From NCBI RefSeq assembly GCF_030397575.1, contig NZ_JAPNXS010000002.1:124001-188000 (forward strand): DNA of 64,000 nt, given 5' to 3'. Positions 49,001-58,231 of the stretch are shown piece by piece. The DNA is from Psychromonas sp. 14N.309.X.WAT.B.A12. GTDB taxonomy: Bacteria; Pseudomonadota; Gammaproteobacteria; Enterobacterales; Psychromonadaceae. The first letter of the stretch is position 1; each line of letters begins with the position of its first letter. Below the pieces are notes generated by a model. It was not told the origin of the DNA. It made no database searches and saw only the letters and a program-made list of their open reading frames with translations. Made by a program: the position numbers and the translations under genes.

Positions 49001-50594
49001 GTGGGTTAGTTACTTGCGCAAATAACTGCTTAAAGTAATGAGACAAATGTTGAGATTGATGCGATAACACAGCTAACGGCCAATCCACACCCATAGCACC
49101 CAATGGCTCTTTACCATCGCGGAACATAGGTAGAATGATTTCGTTAACTTCTTCTGATGTCACACCAAAAGCTTGTAAACGTTTTAATAACTTACCTGCA
49201 TCAGGTTGAATATTACGCTCTAATGCCGCAGGTTGGTTTTCTAACTTAACTAAGTTGTTTTCTAACCATGTTTCATAAGGTTTTCTTGCTGCAATACCAT
49301 CTTTCACTTCATCATCAGAGATGATACGACCTTGCTCAAGGTCAGCAACGAAGATACGACCAGGTTGTAAACGACCACGTAACTTAATATTTTCAGGTTC
49401 AATTTCTACAACACCTGATTCAGATGCCATCACTAGGAAGTCATCTTTAGTTACAGTGTAACGTGATGGACGTAAACCGTTACGGTCAAGCGTTGCCCCT
49501 ACTTGCACACCATCAGTGAAACAAACAGACGCTGGGCCATCCCAAGGTTCCATTAAGTTTGCATGGTATTGGTAGAAAGCACGGCGCTTAGGATCCATGT
49601 TTTTATTTTCTTGCCAAGCTTCAGGAATCATCATCATTAATGCATGAGGAAGACTACGACCTGAAAGTACTAATAACTCCAGTGCCATATCGAAACTTGC
49701 TGAGTCAGACATACCATCAGTACAGATTGGCATTAACATATCTAATTCAGAGCGAGTGAAGTATTCTGCTTCTAGCAATGCTTCACGCGCTTTCATCCAG
49801 TTGATGTTACCGCGAACCGTATTAATTTCGCCATTGTGAGCAATGTAACGGAACGGTTGCGCTAAACGCCAGCGTGGGAATGTATTAGTAGAGAAACGAG
49901 AGTGAACTAACGCTAATGCAGTTACCATACTTGGGTTTTGTAAGTCTAAGAAGTATTGAGGTACTTGCTCAGTAGTTAACTGCCCTTTATAAACAATCGT
50001 TTTATAAGAAAAAGTATTAATGTAGAAGTTATCTTCAATACCATTAACTGATTCTAGACAAATACGTGTTGCGTAGTTACGTAAAATAAATAATTTACGC
50101 TCTAATACAGCCGGCTCCATATCTGGGCCACCAGTAACAAACATATGCTCGAACTGTGGTTCACTGCTTAGGGGGTCAGCACCAATCATCGAGTTATCTG
50201 TAGGAAGAACGCGGTAACCAATGACTTCAAGACAAAGACGTTCAGCGGTACGTGCTAAAATGTCACGACAATGATCACGATGATTTTTATCTTTAGGGAA
50301 TAGGATGGTACCTACGCCATATTGATCAAACTTAGGAAGGGTAATCCCTTCTTTTAATGCTTCAGTTACTAAAAACTCATGCGGTTTTTGTAAAAGAATA
50401 CCTGCACCATCACCACTACATGGATCACAACCTTGACCACCACGGTGTTCCATACGCGCTAGCATATCTAAAGCTTGTGTCACAATTTTGTGAGACTTGC
50501 TATTTTTAAGATGTGCTACAAAACCGATACCACAGGCATCGTGCTCCATTTCTGGCACATAAAGGCCTTGAGCATTCTGCTCTTTATTAGTCAT
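46077..50594 (-). CDS. gltB: Glutamate synthase [NADPH] large subunit
   Basis: 1505 residues from the ATG at 50594, chosen because AAGGA lies 7 nt upstream; the ATG at 50600 is too close to it. A 20-residue propeptide precedes the nucleophile Cys-21 in HDACGIGFVA (class II glutaminase domain). The FMN-binding synthase domain follows, with CHLNTCPVGIATQ for the [3Fe-4S] cluster. The C-terminal GXGXG beta-helix has GDHGCEYMTGGIMVNLG. With GltD it makes two glutamates from glutamine and 2-oxoglutarate. Confidence 0.97.
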   Translation of the reverse strand: MTNKEQNAQGLYVPEMEHDACGIGFVAHLKNSKSHKIVTQALDMLARMEHRGGQGCDPCSGDGAGILLQKPHEFLVTEALKEGITLPKFDQYGVGTILFPKDKNHRDHCRDILARTAERLCLEVIGYRVLPTDNSMIGADPLSSEPQFEHMFVTGGPDMEPAVLERKLFILRNYATRICLESVNGIEDNFYINTFSYKTIVYKGQLTTEQVPQYFLDLQNPSMVTALALVHSRFSTNTFPRWRLAQPFRYIAHNGEINTVRGNINWMKAREALLEAEYFTRSELDMLMPICTDGMSDSASFDMALELLVLSGRSLPHALMMMIPEAWQENKNMDPKRRAFYQYHANLMEPWDGPASVCFTDGVQVGATLDRNGLRPSRYTVTKDDFLVMASESGVVEIEPENIKLRGRLQPGRIFVADLEQGRIISDDEVKDGIAARKPYETWLENNLVKLENQPAALERNIQPDAGKLLKRLQAFGVTSEEVNEIILPMFRDGKEPLGAMGVDWPLAVLSHQSQHLSHYFKQLFAQVTNPPIDPIRERMVMSLNTYLGKDQNLLSETPEHCHKVELESPVLSNAELQKINALDDKHLQAKTLETFFAASGEPGKLKKALARICRYAEDAIHDGYSIIILSDRNATSDHAPIPAMLVTGAVHHYLIKRGLRAMCDIVVETGDVRETHHFATVIGYGASAVNAYLIEEMIVDLQAKKRLPAEKSVEDIFKSYKAAIDAGLLKIFSKMGISTIQSYQGAQIFEALGISKSVVDDYFKGTVTRIQGLSIDDIANEILVRHRFAYPLRAVPVQRLDVGGVYQWKQRGEKHLFNPTTISLLQESTRNKNYEQFKQYAETVDKQGDDAATLRSQFEFVPKASGPISIDEVEPAENILKRFATGAMSFGSISHEAHSTLAIAMNRIGAKSNSGEGGEDPIRFKPKENGDWERSAIKQVASGRFGVTSYYLTNAAEIQIKMAQGAKPGEGGQLPGHKVDDWIGRTRHSTPGVGLISPPPHHDIYSIEDLAQLIYDLKNANREGRVNVKLVSEAGVGTIASGVAKAKADVILIAGFDGGTGASPLSSIRHAGLPWELGLSEAHQTLMKNGLRNRVVLQADGQMKTPRDLTIAALLGSEEWGVATAALVVEGCIMMRKCHLNTCPVGIATQNKTLRERFDGRVEDVVTFFGYMVQGMRENMAKLGYKTITEMVGQTQNLKVRDDVSHWKYKNLNLSTILFKETAKEDDGMFNQTTQNHNLEAVLDRKLIDLAKPALEKGEAVSGSFPITNIDRSCGTMLSNEISKVYNDQGLPQPMQVKFNGSAGQSFGCFLAKGVEFTVEGDANDYWGKGLSGGQIVVYPHRNSSVVSKDNIIVGNVCFYGATSGQSYINGMAGERFCVRNSGAEVVVEGIGDHGCEYMTGGIMVNLGTTGRNFAAGMSGGVAYIWDKDDTFTANCNMELVDLDPLDEADKALLIAKVTKHLELTESNTAADFLADVEASLAKVVKVMPRDYKAVLAARAKGEA

Positions 50595-51773
50595 AAACAT
50601 GTCCTTCAAGATAAAACAGTAAAAATTTCCCGCACTGCTAAATCTAATGTTTCGAAGTGCTACACACGGCTTGTGATTTATTGAACAAAAAACAAGCAAT
50701 TAATTTTTTATTACTTTTTGTAAGAAAACTACTTTTTTGAGAAAAGTGCACTTTTACAAAACGTCCTTGCTTAGTAAATAACTCGCATGACAACCCTACT
50801 AGCATAGGGCCAGTACACGAATTATTGATAACCACCCTACTGTTAGAGGTGAGAATTCGACGCTATTCTATCTTTTAAGCGACATAAAATCCAATTTTCT
50901 TATTCACTTATACTCTTTAGGCTAAAGAATGCAAGATAATGAAACCTAGATCACTTTTTTGAACATTAATTTCCCCAAACACGTTTAAATATGTAGGTAG
51001 CCGCTATATCGAAGAAATTAGATTACGAAGAATAATGACTATCATCTACAAAAAAATAGCGCTAAAACCTGCACAAACATGAATTTACATGCGGTAAAAG
51101 TGAATATTAATTCATAAGTTAAATGCTTGAAAAACTGTAAAAACAAATTAACAAGTGCTTTACATTTCAACCAAAACCAATCCAGATGATAAAAAAATTA
51201 CATTTAAATTTTATTTAGTTGAAGTTCTGACAGGGTGATATTCGGACTTGTTTTTTATAACCTTCCCCGTGACAGCTCACACTTTTTTAAAAAAAACTGA
51301 AAGTTTATTACTTTATATGGCATTCGTAATGACATAAATTTTCAGTAGAAGTCATTTTATTAAATAACCCTGTGATAAAAAAATTAATTTTAATTACATT
51401 GCTTTGTGACTTTACGAGTTTTAAGAGAGCGCCTCAGGATTTTTAACTTTTACTATCATCACTTTATATTTAAAAAGCAAAACACGCAGTTTTACGCTTA
51501 GTAATGACTCACATTGACCTTACTATAATAGAGATTTCCTCTTCTAAACTGGTTTGTATCTAACGGTAATGAGTGATACCTCTCGGCTTACATTAAGTTA
51601 AAGTAATTAACTCATTGTCCTTTGAAATCGGTTGCTAAATCAGCAATACAAACTTAAACAGTAAGTTATTTTCGAAAAAGAATAGCTTAATTATTAGTCT
51701 ATACGTGCTCGCGGAACTTATAGATTGCTTTATGATTAATTATTAAAAATCTACCCTAGGGGGAGGTTTAGCT

Positions 51774-51851
51774 TTGAGCTTCACACCAATAATAATCAGT
51801 CCTTTCCAACCAGGTAAACAACGAACAGCACAAAGTAAAAACTATGATTAA
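51774..51851 (+). CDS. Candidate micro-ORF 1 (25 codons)
   Basis: A TTG start lies 7 nt after the strong Shine-Dalgarno sequence GGGGGAGG. The peptide begins LSFTPIIISPFQPGKQRTA and ends SKNYD before TAA. The next micro-ORF starts inside its last codons. No known leader peptide or toxin is recognised. The main support is the ribosome binding site, which is rare in such AT-rich DNA; it may be chance. Confidence 0.2.
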   Translation: MSFTPIIISPFQPGKQRTAQSKNYD

Positions 51852-51900
51852 AAAAACACTACCGATTAGATTCAATGCAAACTTTCATCAGAGAGTCTAA
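51844..51900 (+). CDS. Candidate micro-ORF 2 (18 codons)
   Basis: The ATG at 51844 overlaps the end of micro-ORF 1 in another frame (TATGATTAA). The peptide is MIKKTLPIRFNANFHQRV, basic. It lacks its own ribosome binding site, so translation would depend on coupling to micro-ORF 1. No family was recognised. Confidence 0.12.
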   Translation: MIKKTLPIRFNANFHQRV

Positions 51901-52004
51901 CCATAGACGTTTATCGTACTTGCAGCTTTTTAAGGGGTAAGAGCTCCATTATAGAGTTATGAAGTGAGCTCATTATCGTTTGATAAATGGGGAGGACACT
52001 TATA

Positions 52005-52040
52005 ATGTATAGAACAAAGCCTGTAAGTAGATTCTTTTAA
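52005..52040 (+). CDS. Candidate micro-ORF 3 (11 codons)
   Basis: GGGGAGG lies 9 nt before an ATG. The peptide MYRTKPVSRFF ends at TAA. It could be a leader peptide, the stump of a lost gene, or chance. No attenuator hairpin was recognised right after it. Confidence 0.15.
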   Translation: MYRTKPVSRFF

Positions 52041-52438
52041 TCCGGTTTAAGTGTTGTTATTTAAATAAATTCAATAACGCATTTTATTTATTATCTATGC
52101 TTTAGTAGATAACTCAACACTAATAAGCTCATAAATAACAACTAAATAGCCATCTATTTTTGAGGCGTTTGTAATTAAACCAGACTTTAAAAATAACTAT
52201 CAAAAAAGATATCTAGCAAGGCAGGTATTAGTTAAATTATTAATTTCATTATAAAAGCTGTAACTCTAGAATTTTCAGCACACCTTCAGATGGCATTTCT
52301 CCGCTAAGATATTTTATCATGGGAGTTAAATTGTTTACTACGCTGCTCGGTACTGTTTAGCTAAAACCAAGAAAAGTGATTAGTTTACCTAGTAATAAAT
52401 AACCACCTAAATATAAAAAACTTTAGGTTAGTTTTTTA

Positions 52439-54052
52439 TTACTTTAATGGTTTAGTAAAGCAAAGTGTATTTTTTCCTGCTGATTTTGCATCATACATAG
52501 CTAAATCTGCGGCTCTCATTAACTGGTCATATTCTTGGCCATCTTCAGGAAATAATGCTACTCCAGCACTACCTGTCACCTTCAAATTAAGGTGTTGATT
52601 CATTTTGTATTCATCAAAAACAATATCCAGTAAATCTTTAATAACCGAAGAAACGTGCTGTTTATCCTTCACATCTTGCAATAAAATAACAAACTCATCT
52701 CCCCCTAACCTAGCAGGAATAACCTTAGGTAAAGAGTCATAAAAAGCTAATTCAGTTTTAGTTAAATCATTGATAGCAAAATAGTGAGTAAGGCGTTGTC
52801 CGAATAAGTACAATAGTTCGTCCCCCACTTTGTGCCCATAGGTGTCGTTAACCTCTTTAAACCCATCAAAATCAATAAAAACTAAAGCGCCCTTTTGATT
52901 GTATTTGATCATTTTAGCTAATGCTTTATGAGACAAACGATAAAAGTGATTGCGGTTGGGTAGGCCAGTATTCGAATCAAAATAGGCGAGTTTGGCAATC
53001 ACGCTTTCTTTTGCTTCAATCGTTTCCATCATATGAGCAAACTGCATTTTTAGTGCATAGATCTCTTTTGGGACAGCCTTAGAAAAGGAAAATGCTAAAT
53101 TAACTTTACTTTCACCTCTTTTAATTGAATTGATAATTTTTGATAGATTTTCCAATGGTTTAATAATCAACAAAGAAACAGGAATAGCAAATAAACACGC
53201 TAAACCCACCCCTATCAACATCACCATGATTGCTGCTTTATCTATCTCAACAGCTCTACCTTCTAACTCTTGAATAGGTTGTGGCACCATCACTCCCCAC
53301 CCAGCGCCGGGCACATTGGTATAACCCGCAATCATATCCCCTTTCAAAGCAGGCGAGTAAAATTTATCAACCCCGGTTTTACCAGCTAGCATTTTTTGTA
53401 CAGCGCTGATTTTACTCATATCCTTTCTAGTTTTTATCCAAGAAGCTAAAGGGTGAGCTAAAGCCTGACCAGCTTGATCAACAATCGCAGCATGACCTTT
53501 TTCACCAAAGGAGACCCGTTTTCCCATTTTGATAATGTATTCTGTAGACAGGTAACCCAATAAAATCTGATTTCCTAGCTTTTTAACCACTAACAGTAGC
53601 GGATTAGCGTCAATATTAGGGGCTTCTGTCACCGTAGAAATACGAATATCACGAATATCCTCTTCTCCTAACGTACTCTTAGCTAAGGATAAAATGGCTT
53701 TATCAGTTACAGGCTGACACTGGTCATGGTGACTAAAAATACAGGTTTGCAGTTCGCCATTTTCAGCAATGGCAGCCACTTCAAGGAACTGAAAACTTTT
53801 TAATAAAGCATTAAATTCAGGTGAAGTGACTTGTTTTTGAGAACCCGTTTCTAATATAGAAAAAACACCTAATATATCTTGATAGTATCGCTCAAAAGCA
53901 GTAGAAAGGTTCTTAGCGATCACTAAATGTTTTTCATTCACTTCTTGAATTTCAAGATCTAACGCTTTTGAATAAGGCCATGCCCAAAAAAGAGTCATAG
54001 GTATTATGACAATTAAGCAGAAAGTAATAATAAGTAAACCACGGATATTCAT
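52439..54052 (-). CDS. Cache-domain GGDEF protein (putative diguanylate cyclase)
   Basis: 537 residues. An N-terminal membrane helix (LLIITFCLIVIIPMTLFWAW) is followed by a periplasmic double-Cache-like sensor (about 35-265; KGHAAIVDQAGQALAHP, GAGWGVMVPQP). A second helix (about 272-295), a HAMP-like IIKPLENLSKIINSI and a GGDEF domain follow. The GGDEF motif is intact (ARLGGDEFVILL), and a long insert precedes it. Cache sensors usually bind small organic acids or amino acids. It is probably a signal-controlled c-di-GMP synthase. It is monocistronic. Confidence 0.9.
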   Translation of the reverse strand: MNIRGLLIITFCLIVIIPMTLFWAWPYSKALDLEIQEVNEKHLVIAKNLSTAFERYYQDILGVFSILETGSQKQVTSPEFNALLKSFQFLEVAAIAENGELQTCIFSHHDQCQPVTDKAILSLAKSTLGEEDIRDIRISTVTEAPNIDANPLLLVVKKLGNQILLGYLSTEYIIKMGKRVSFGEKGHAAIVDQAGQALAHPLASWIKTRKDMSKISAVQKMLAGKTGVDKFYSPALKGDMIAGYTNVPGAGWGVMVPQPIQELEGRAVEIDKAAIMVMLIGVGLACLFAIPVSLLIIKPLENLSKIINSIKRGESKVNLAFSFSKAVPKEIYALKMQFAHMMETIEAKESVIAKLAYFDSNTGLPNRNHFYRLSHKALAKMIKYNQKGALVFIDFDGFKEVNDTYGHKVGDELLYLFGQRLTHYFAINDLTKTELAFYDSLPKVIPARLGGDEFVILLQDVKDKQHVSSVIKDLLDIVFDEYKMNQHLNLKVTGSAGVALFPEDGQEYDQLMRAADLAMYDAKSAGKNTLCFTKPLK

Positions 54053-54178
54053 GTTTTTTCCGTTGACAAGTTAATGATGAGATTAATATTTAATATATAT
54101 TACACGTTAAGTAATATATAACAGCCTTGTTTGATCAAATAACCGGCTAAGAAATCAAAGATATACGGAAACCGATTG

Positions 54179-54475
54179 ATGGATGAATTTGCACAAAATA
54201 TTTTTACCATTCTATCTTATTTAGAAAAAGGGAAATTAACCACCTATGGGCAACTTGCTAGCCAAGCAGGATTCCCAGCACATTCTCGTCATGTAGGCAA
54301 AATATTAGCAAAACTTCCTAAAGACACCCGTTTACCTTGGTATCGCGTGGTGAATTCACAAGGAAAAATTTCTTTAAAGGGTGATGCATTTATTAGACAG
54401 AAGGCCTTATTAGAAGCCGAGCAGATAGAAATTAATGAACAGGGAAAGATTATACAATTTAAACAATACCTCTAA
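54179..54475 (+). CDS. Alkyltransferase-like protein (ATL, MGMT-fold without the active cysteine)
   Basis: 98 residues from the ATG at 54179. It aligns with the C-terminal DNA-binding domain of O6-alkylguanine-DNA alkyltransferase: GKLTTYGQLASQAGFPAHSRHVGKIL. The reactive PCHR motif is replaced by PWYR at 53-56, the mark of ATL proteins such as E. coli YbaZ. These bind O6-alkylguanine tightly and hand it to nucleotide excision repair instead of reversing it. The PPK2 gene follows after 46 bp on the same strand. Confidence 0.88.
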   Translation: MDEFAQNIFTILSYLEKGKLTTYGQLASQAGFPAHSRHVGKILAKLPKDTRLPWYRVVNSQGKISLKGDAFIRQKALLEAEQIEINEQGKIIQFKQYL

Positions 54476-54521
54476 TAGCATGACCCATTATCTTGAATCT
54501 TAAAATAGATGGAGCGTCAAC

Positions 54522-55415
54522 ATGAAACAGGAACAATCAAGCGCTAAGAAAATAACCAATGTTAAACAAGCTTGCACGCTGTATTACCAAGCCATTAAAG
54601 CAGGTAAAACCACACCATTGTTATCCACCAAAGAAAGTCTCAAATTACTTCATCAAGAAGGTACTTTTACCTATTCAGAACGTCTTAATAAAAAAGAATA
54701 TGAAACTAGCTTAGCCAAATTACAAATCGAGTTGGTGAAACTACAAGATTACCTATTAAATAGTGGTAAACGTTTAGTGGTGATTTGTGAAGGCAGAGAT
54801 GCTGCTGGTAAAGGTGGTGCTATTAAACGTTTCACAGAATATTTAAACCCTCGTCATGCAAAGGTTATTGCTTTGGATAAACCCAGTGACCGAGAACAAG
54901 GACAATGGTATTTCCAACGTTATATTGACCACTTCCCAAGCGCAGGTGAAATCGTATTTTTTGACCGTTCATGGTATAACCGTGCGGGGGTAGAACGCGT
55001 CATGAACTTTAGCTCTAAAGATGATTTAGCACGTTTTTACCAACAAGCACCGTTACTTGAAAGCATGCTAGTAGAGTCCGATATTGTATTAGTAAAGTTT
55101 TGGTTTACCGTTGAAAAATTAGAACAACTGCGCCGTTTTCATGAACGCATGAGTAGCCCATTAAAACAATGGAAACTTAGTCCAATGGATTTCGAAGCGC
55201 TAGAAAAGTGGAATGAGTACGCCACTGCGCGAGATGATATGTTTAAGTTTACCGATAAAAAATCCACACCTTGGATCACTATTAATTCAAACGATAAACG
55301 CCGTGCTCGTATACATGCTATCCGCCACTTACTCAGTCAATTTGATTACCCTGATAAAGACAATAAACTAGTTAACGAGATAGATAACAACATAGTTCTG
55401 TTTAAACACAACTAA
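54522..55415 (+). CDS. ppk2: Polyphosphate kinase 2 family protein
   Basis: 297 residues, one PPK2 domain. Walker A is EGRDAAGKGGAIKRF (from residue 90), and the Walker B and lid region is VFFDRSWYNRAGVERVM. Class I PPK2 enzymes with this length use polyphosphate to phosphorylate ADP or GDP. With PPK1 and PPX about 12-16 kb away, the locus holds both synthesis and use of polyphosphate. GGAGCGTCAAC precedes the ATG. A bidirectional terminator follows. Confidence 0.92.
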   Translation: MKQEQSSAKKITNVKQACTLYYQAIKAGKTTPLLSTKESLKLLHQEGTFTYSERLNKKEYETSLAKLQIELVKLQDYLLNSGKRLVVICEGRDAAGKGGAIKRFTEYLNPRHAKVIALDKPSDREQGQWYFQRYIDHFPSAGEIVFFDRSWYNRAGVERVMNFSSKDDLARFYQQAPLLESMLVESDIVLVKFWFTVEKLEQLRRFHERMSSPLKQWKLSPMDFEALEKWNEYATARDDMFKFTDKKSTPWITINSNDKRRARIHAIRHLLSQFDYPDKDNKLVNEIDNNIVLFKHN

Positions 55416-55476
55416 CCCAACTATTTTGCTCTATATAGCTTCGACTCAAACTTATAAGTATTTAGTGACAAACAAA

Positions 55477-55506
55477 AAAATCCGATGTGGTTAAACATCG
55501 GATTTT
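55477..55506. terminator. Bidirectional terminator between ppk2 and aroC
   Basis: A 12-bp stem AAAATCCGATGT / ACATCGGATTTT with a GGTTAA loop, with seven A on the left side and TTTT on the right. It serves both convergent genes. Confidence 0.9.
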
Positions 55507-55543
55507 AAATAACAGTAACTCGTTTTCATTTACTAAATGTAGA

Positions 55544-56632
55544 TTATTTTAAGTGAGGTGTATTGGTTGTTACATGTAAATTTTGAGCACGATGGCGTAA
55601 TACATGGTCAAGTAATGTGATCGCCATTTGCGCTTCTGCAATAGGCACAGCACGAATACCAACACATGGATCATGACGACCTTTTGTGATCATCTCTGTT
55701 GCTTCACCATCAGTCGTAATAGTGCGACCAGGAATAGTCAAACTAGACGTGGGTTTTAATGCAATTGACGCAACAATATCTTGGCCAGTTGAAATACCGC
55801 CCAGTACACCACCAGCATGGTTTGATAAAAAGCCTTCAGGTGTCATTTCATCACGATGCTCAGTGCCTTTTTGGTTTGCCACTTCAAAACCATCACCGAT
55901 TTCCACACCTTTAACTGCATTAATGCTCATTAAAGAGTGTGCTAATTCAGCATCCAAGCGATCAAATACAGGTTCACCTAGACCAACTGGCACACCAGAA
56001 GCAACCACGGTTACCTTAGCACCAATCGAATTACCTTCTTTAATCAAGGCTTTCACGCAATCTTCTAGAGCAGTTAACTTACTCGTATCAGGGAAGAAGA
56101 AAGGATTGTTTTCTACTTCGTTCCAATCAATAGTATCAGGCGTGATATCGCCCATTTGGCTTAAGTAACCACGGATCTCAATACCAAACTGCTCTTTCAA
56201 GTATTTCTTTGCAATTGCTCCTGCTGCCACACGCATTGCGGTTTCACGTGCAGAAGAACGACCACCACCTCGATAATCGCGGTGTCCATATTTTTGATGG
56301 TAAGTGTAATCAGCATGACCAGGACGGAACAAGTCTTTAATCGCTGAATAGTCTTTAGAACGTTGATCGGTATTTTCAATGATCAAACCAATACTACAAC
56401 CCGTTGTTTTACCTTCAAATACGCCCGATAAAATCTTAACTTGGTCACCTTCTTGACGCATGGTTGTATAACGTGATTGTCCCGGACGACGGCGGTCTAA
56501 ATCATGTTGTAAATCTTCTTCAGTGATCGCTAAATTAGGTGGAATACCATCAATGATGCAACCTAACGCCACACCATGGCTTTCACCGAAGGTTGTCACT
56601 TTAAACACTTGACCAATACTGCTTCCTGCCAT
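55544..56632 (-). CDS. aroC: Chorismate synthase
   Basis: 362 residues, the usual length. [20 protein letters not shown] at the N terminus, [53 protein letters not shown] and the C-terminal [17 protein letters not shown] are all signature segments. It makes chorismate from EPSP with reduced FMN, the last step of the shikimate pathway. It lies 41 bp after prmB on the same strand, a common gammaproteobacterial pair. Confidence 0.97.
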   Translation of the reverse strand: MAGSSIGQVFKVTTFGESHGVALGCIIDGIPPNLAITEEDLQHDLDRRRPGQSRYTTMRQEGDQVKILSGVFEGKTTGCSIGLIIENTDQRSKDYSAIKDLFRPGHADYTYHQKYGHRDYRGGGRSSARETAMRVAAGAIAKKYLKEQFGIEIRGYLSQMGDITPDTIDWNEVENNPFFFPDTSKLTALEDCVKALIKEGNSIGAKVTVVASGVPVGLGEPVFDRLDAELAHSLMSINAVKGVEIGDGFEVANQKGTEHRDEMTPEGFLSNHAGGVLGGISTGQDIVASIALKPTSSLTIPGRTITTDGEATEMITKGRHDPCVGIRAVPIAEAQMAITLLDHVLRHRAQNLHVTTNTPHLK

Positions 56633-56673
56633 TGTTAATTTCTCACTTTAATAAATTTCAAAATAGATGTTAA

Positions 56674-57585
56674 TTAAATGCTAATGTTATCAAGCTGTGC
56701 TTTAGTTAGAGCAAATACACCATGTCCACCGATTGAAAATTCAATCCATTGGAATGGGATCTCTGGGTAAGCAGCTTGTAAGTGCACTTGAGAGTTTCCT
56801 ACTTCTACAAATAACACACCATCATCATTTAACATTGAACCTGCTTGACGCAACATTTCACGTACTAAGTCCAGCCCATCATCACCACAAGCTAATCCTA
56901 ACTCAGGTTCATGTTTATATTCTTCCGGTAAGTTTGCCATATCTTCCGCATCAACATAAGGCGGATTAGATACAATCAAGTCGTACTTCTCATTTTCAAC
57001 GCCACTAAATAGATCTGATTGAATAGGGAATACTTGTTGAGACAAACCGTGATTCTGGATATTAATATCAGCGACTTCTAATGCATCTTCAGATAGATCA
57101 ACTGCATCCACTTCTGCATCAGGAAAAGCATAAGCACAAGCAATCGCAATACAACCACTACCAGTACATAAATCAAGAATGCGTTTTGGCGACGTTTGAA
57201 CCCAAGGTTCAAACTTAGTTTCAATCAACTCTGCAATTGGAGAGCGTGGCACTAAGGTACGTTCATCAACATAAAACTCTAATCCCGCAAACCATGCACT
57301 ATTAGTTAAGTACGGTACAGGAATACGCTGTTCAATACGTGTCACAATTAATTCAACCAACATTTTACGTTCACGTTGTGTTAGACGTGACTGTAAGATT
57401 GAGATATTACTTTGTAACTCAAGGTTTAATGACGGCAAGATTAGTTGTACGGCTTCATCCCAAGCATTATCAGTACCGTGACCAAAAAATAATCCAGCAC
57501 GATTAAACTCTGTCACAGCCCAACGTAATATATCTTGAATGGTTACTAACTCATCAACCGCTTCATCACTAAAAATCGTATCCAA
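56674..57585 (-). CDS. prmB: 50S ribosomal protein L3 glutamine methyltransferase
   Basis: 303 residues if it starts at the TTG at 57585. That choice fits GGAG 6 nt upstream and the E. coli PrmB N terminus (MDKIFVDEAV against [13 protein letters not shown] here). A GTG at 57597 is in frame but poorly placed. [20 protein letters not shown] binds SAM, and [12 protein letters not shown] is the NPPY catalytic motif. It methylates a glutamine of L3. It is divergent from smrB. Confidence 0.93.
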   Translation of the reverse strand: MDTIFSDEAVDELVTIQDILRWAVTEFNRAGLFFGHGTDNAWDEAVQLILPSLNLELQSNISILQSRLTQRERKMLVELIVTRIEQRIPVPYLTNSAWFAGLEFYVDERTLVPRSPIAELIETKFEPWVQTSPKRILDLCTGSGCIAIACAYAFPDAEVDAVDLSEDALEVADINIQNHGLSQQVFPIQSDLFSGVENEKYDLIVSNPPYVDAEDMANLPEEYKHEPELGLACGDDGLDLVREMLRQAGSMLNDDGVLFVEVGNSQVHLQAAYPEIPFQWIEFSIGGHGVFALTKAQLDNISI

Positions 57586-57642
57586 TTTATTCTCCACTTA
57601 AGGTAAACTTCGCTCATTCAACTACCTAGTTTAGGAAAAACC

Positions 57643-58188
57643 ATGACCGATTATAATAATGATGATGATTTTTCGCTGTTTAGCGCAGAATTTGCTGGTA
57701 TCAAAAAATTGCAACAGGATACCATAAAATTGCCCCCGAAAAACATTAAGAATAAAGCGGTCATTAAAGAAAAACGTGAACAAAACTTTGAACAAAGCCA
57801 TTTCTCTGATGCCTATGAACCATTACTGCCAAGTGAAGGTCCCGTTCGTTATAGCCGAAGTGATGCAGAAAAGTATTTAGTTAAGCAATTACGTCGTGGT
57901 GACTTCACACCAGAGATCATTCTTGACTTACATGGTTTAACGCAACAAGAAGCAAAAAGTGAGCTTGCTGCCTTGATTAACTGTTGTAAAAAAGAAGGGT
58001 TATATTGTTGTAGTGTGGTGCATGGCATGGGGAAACATGTACTCAAAAAACAAGTACCACTTTGGCTAGCACAACACCCTGATATTTTAGCTTTTCACCA
58101 AGCCCCTTTAGAGTTTGGTGGTCAAGGGGCGCTATCAATTTTAGTAGAACTAGAAGATTGGCAAATGAAAGAAGAAAAGAAACGCTAA
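57643..58188 (+). CDS. smrB: Smr-domain endonuclease SmrB
   Basis: 181 residues. A charged N-terminal part (about 1-90) precedes the Smr domain: ILDLHGLTQQEAKSELAAL (DLHG motif), VVHGMGKHVLKKQVPLWL (HGxG motif) and GGQGALSILVELE. In E. coli SmrB cleaves mRNA at collided ribosomes. It is divergent from prmB, a conserved arrangement. The DUF808 gene follows after 43 bp. HrpA, another collided-ribosome factor, is also in the window. Confidence 0.94.
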   Translation: MTDYNNDDDFSLFSAEFAGIKKLQQDTIKLPPKNIKNKAVIKEKREQNFEQSHFSDAYEPLLPSEGPVRYSRSDAEKYLVKQLRRGDFTPEIILDLHGLTQQEAKSELAALINCCKKEGLYCCSVVHGMGKHVLKKQVPLWLAQHPDILAFHQAPLEFGGQGALSILVELEDWQMKEEKKR

Positions 58189-58231
58189 ATTAACATTAAT
58201 TCAATCACCCGCTCAATCAAGAGGTCACGCT

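Larger units (their letters stand above)
50595..52438. other. 1.8-kb AT-rich gene-poor region upstream of gltB
   Basis: The largest gap in the window. No ORF with family resemblance is present, and stops are dense in all frames. The gltB-proximal end (to about 50900) should hold the gltB promoter and leader. Three very short frames behind purine-rich ribosome-binding-like sequences (GGGGGAGG at 51759-51765; GGGGAGG at 51989-51995) are listed separately. Elsewhere no repeat, RNA gene or terminator was recognised. Confidence 0.5.

Noticed and set aside
55686-56168. 160-codon plus-strand ORF inside aroC
   Set aside because: Antisense shadow of the conserved chorismate synthase gene; rich in Pro and Ser as expected from frame mirroring.
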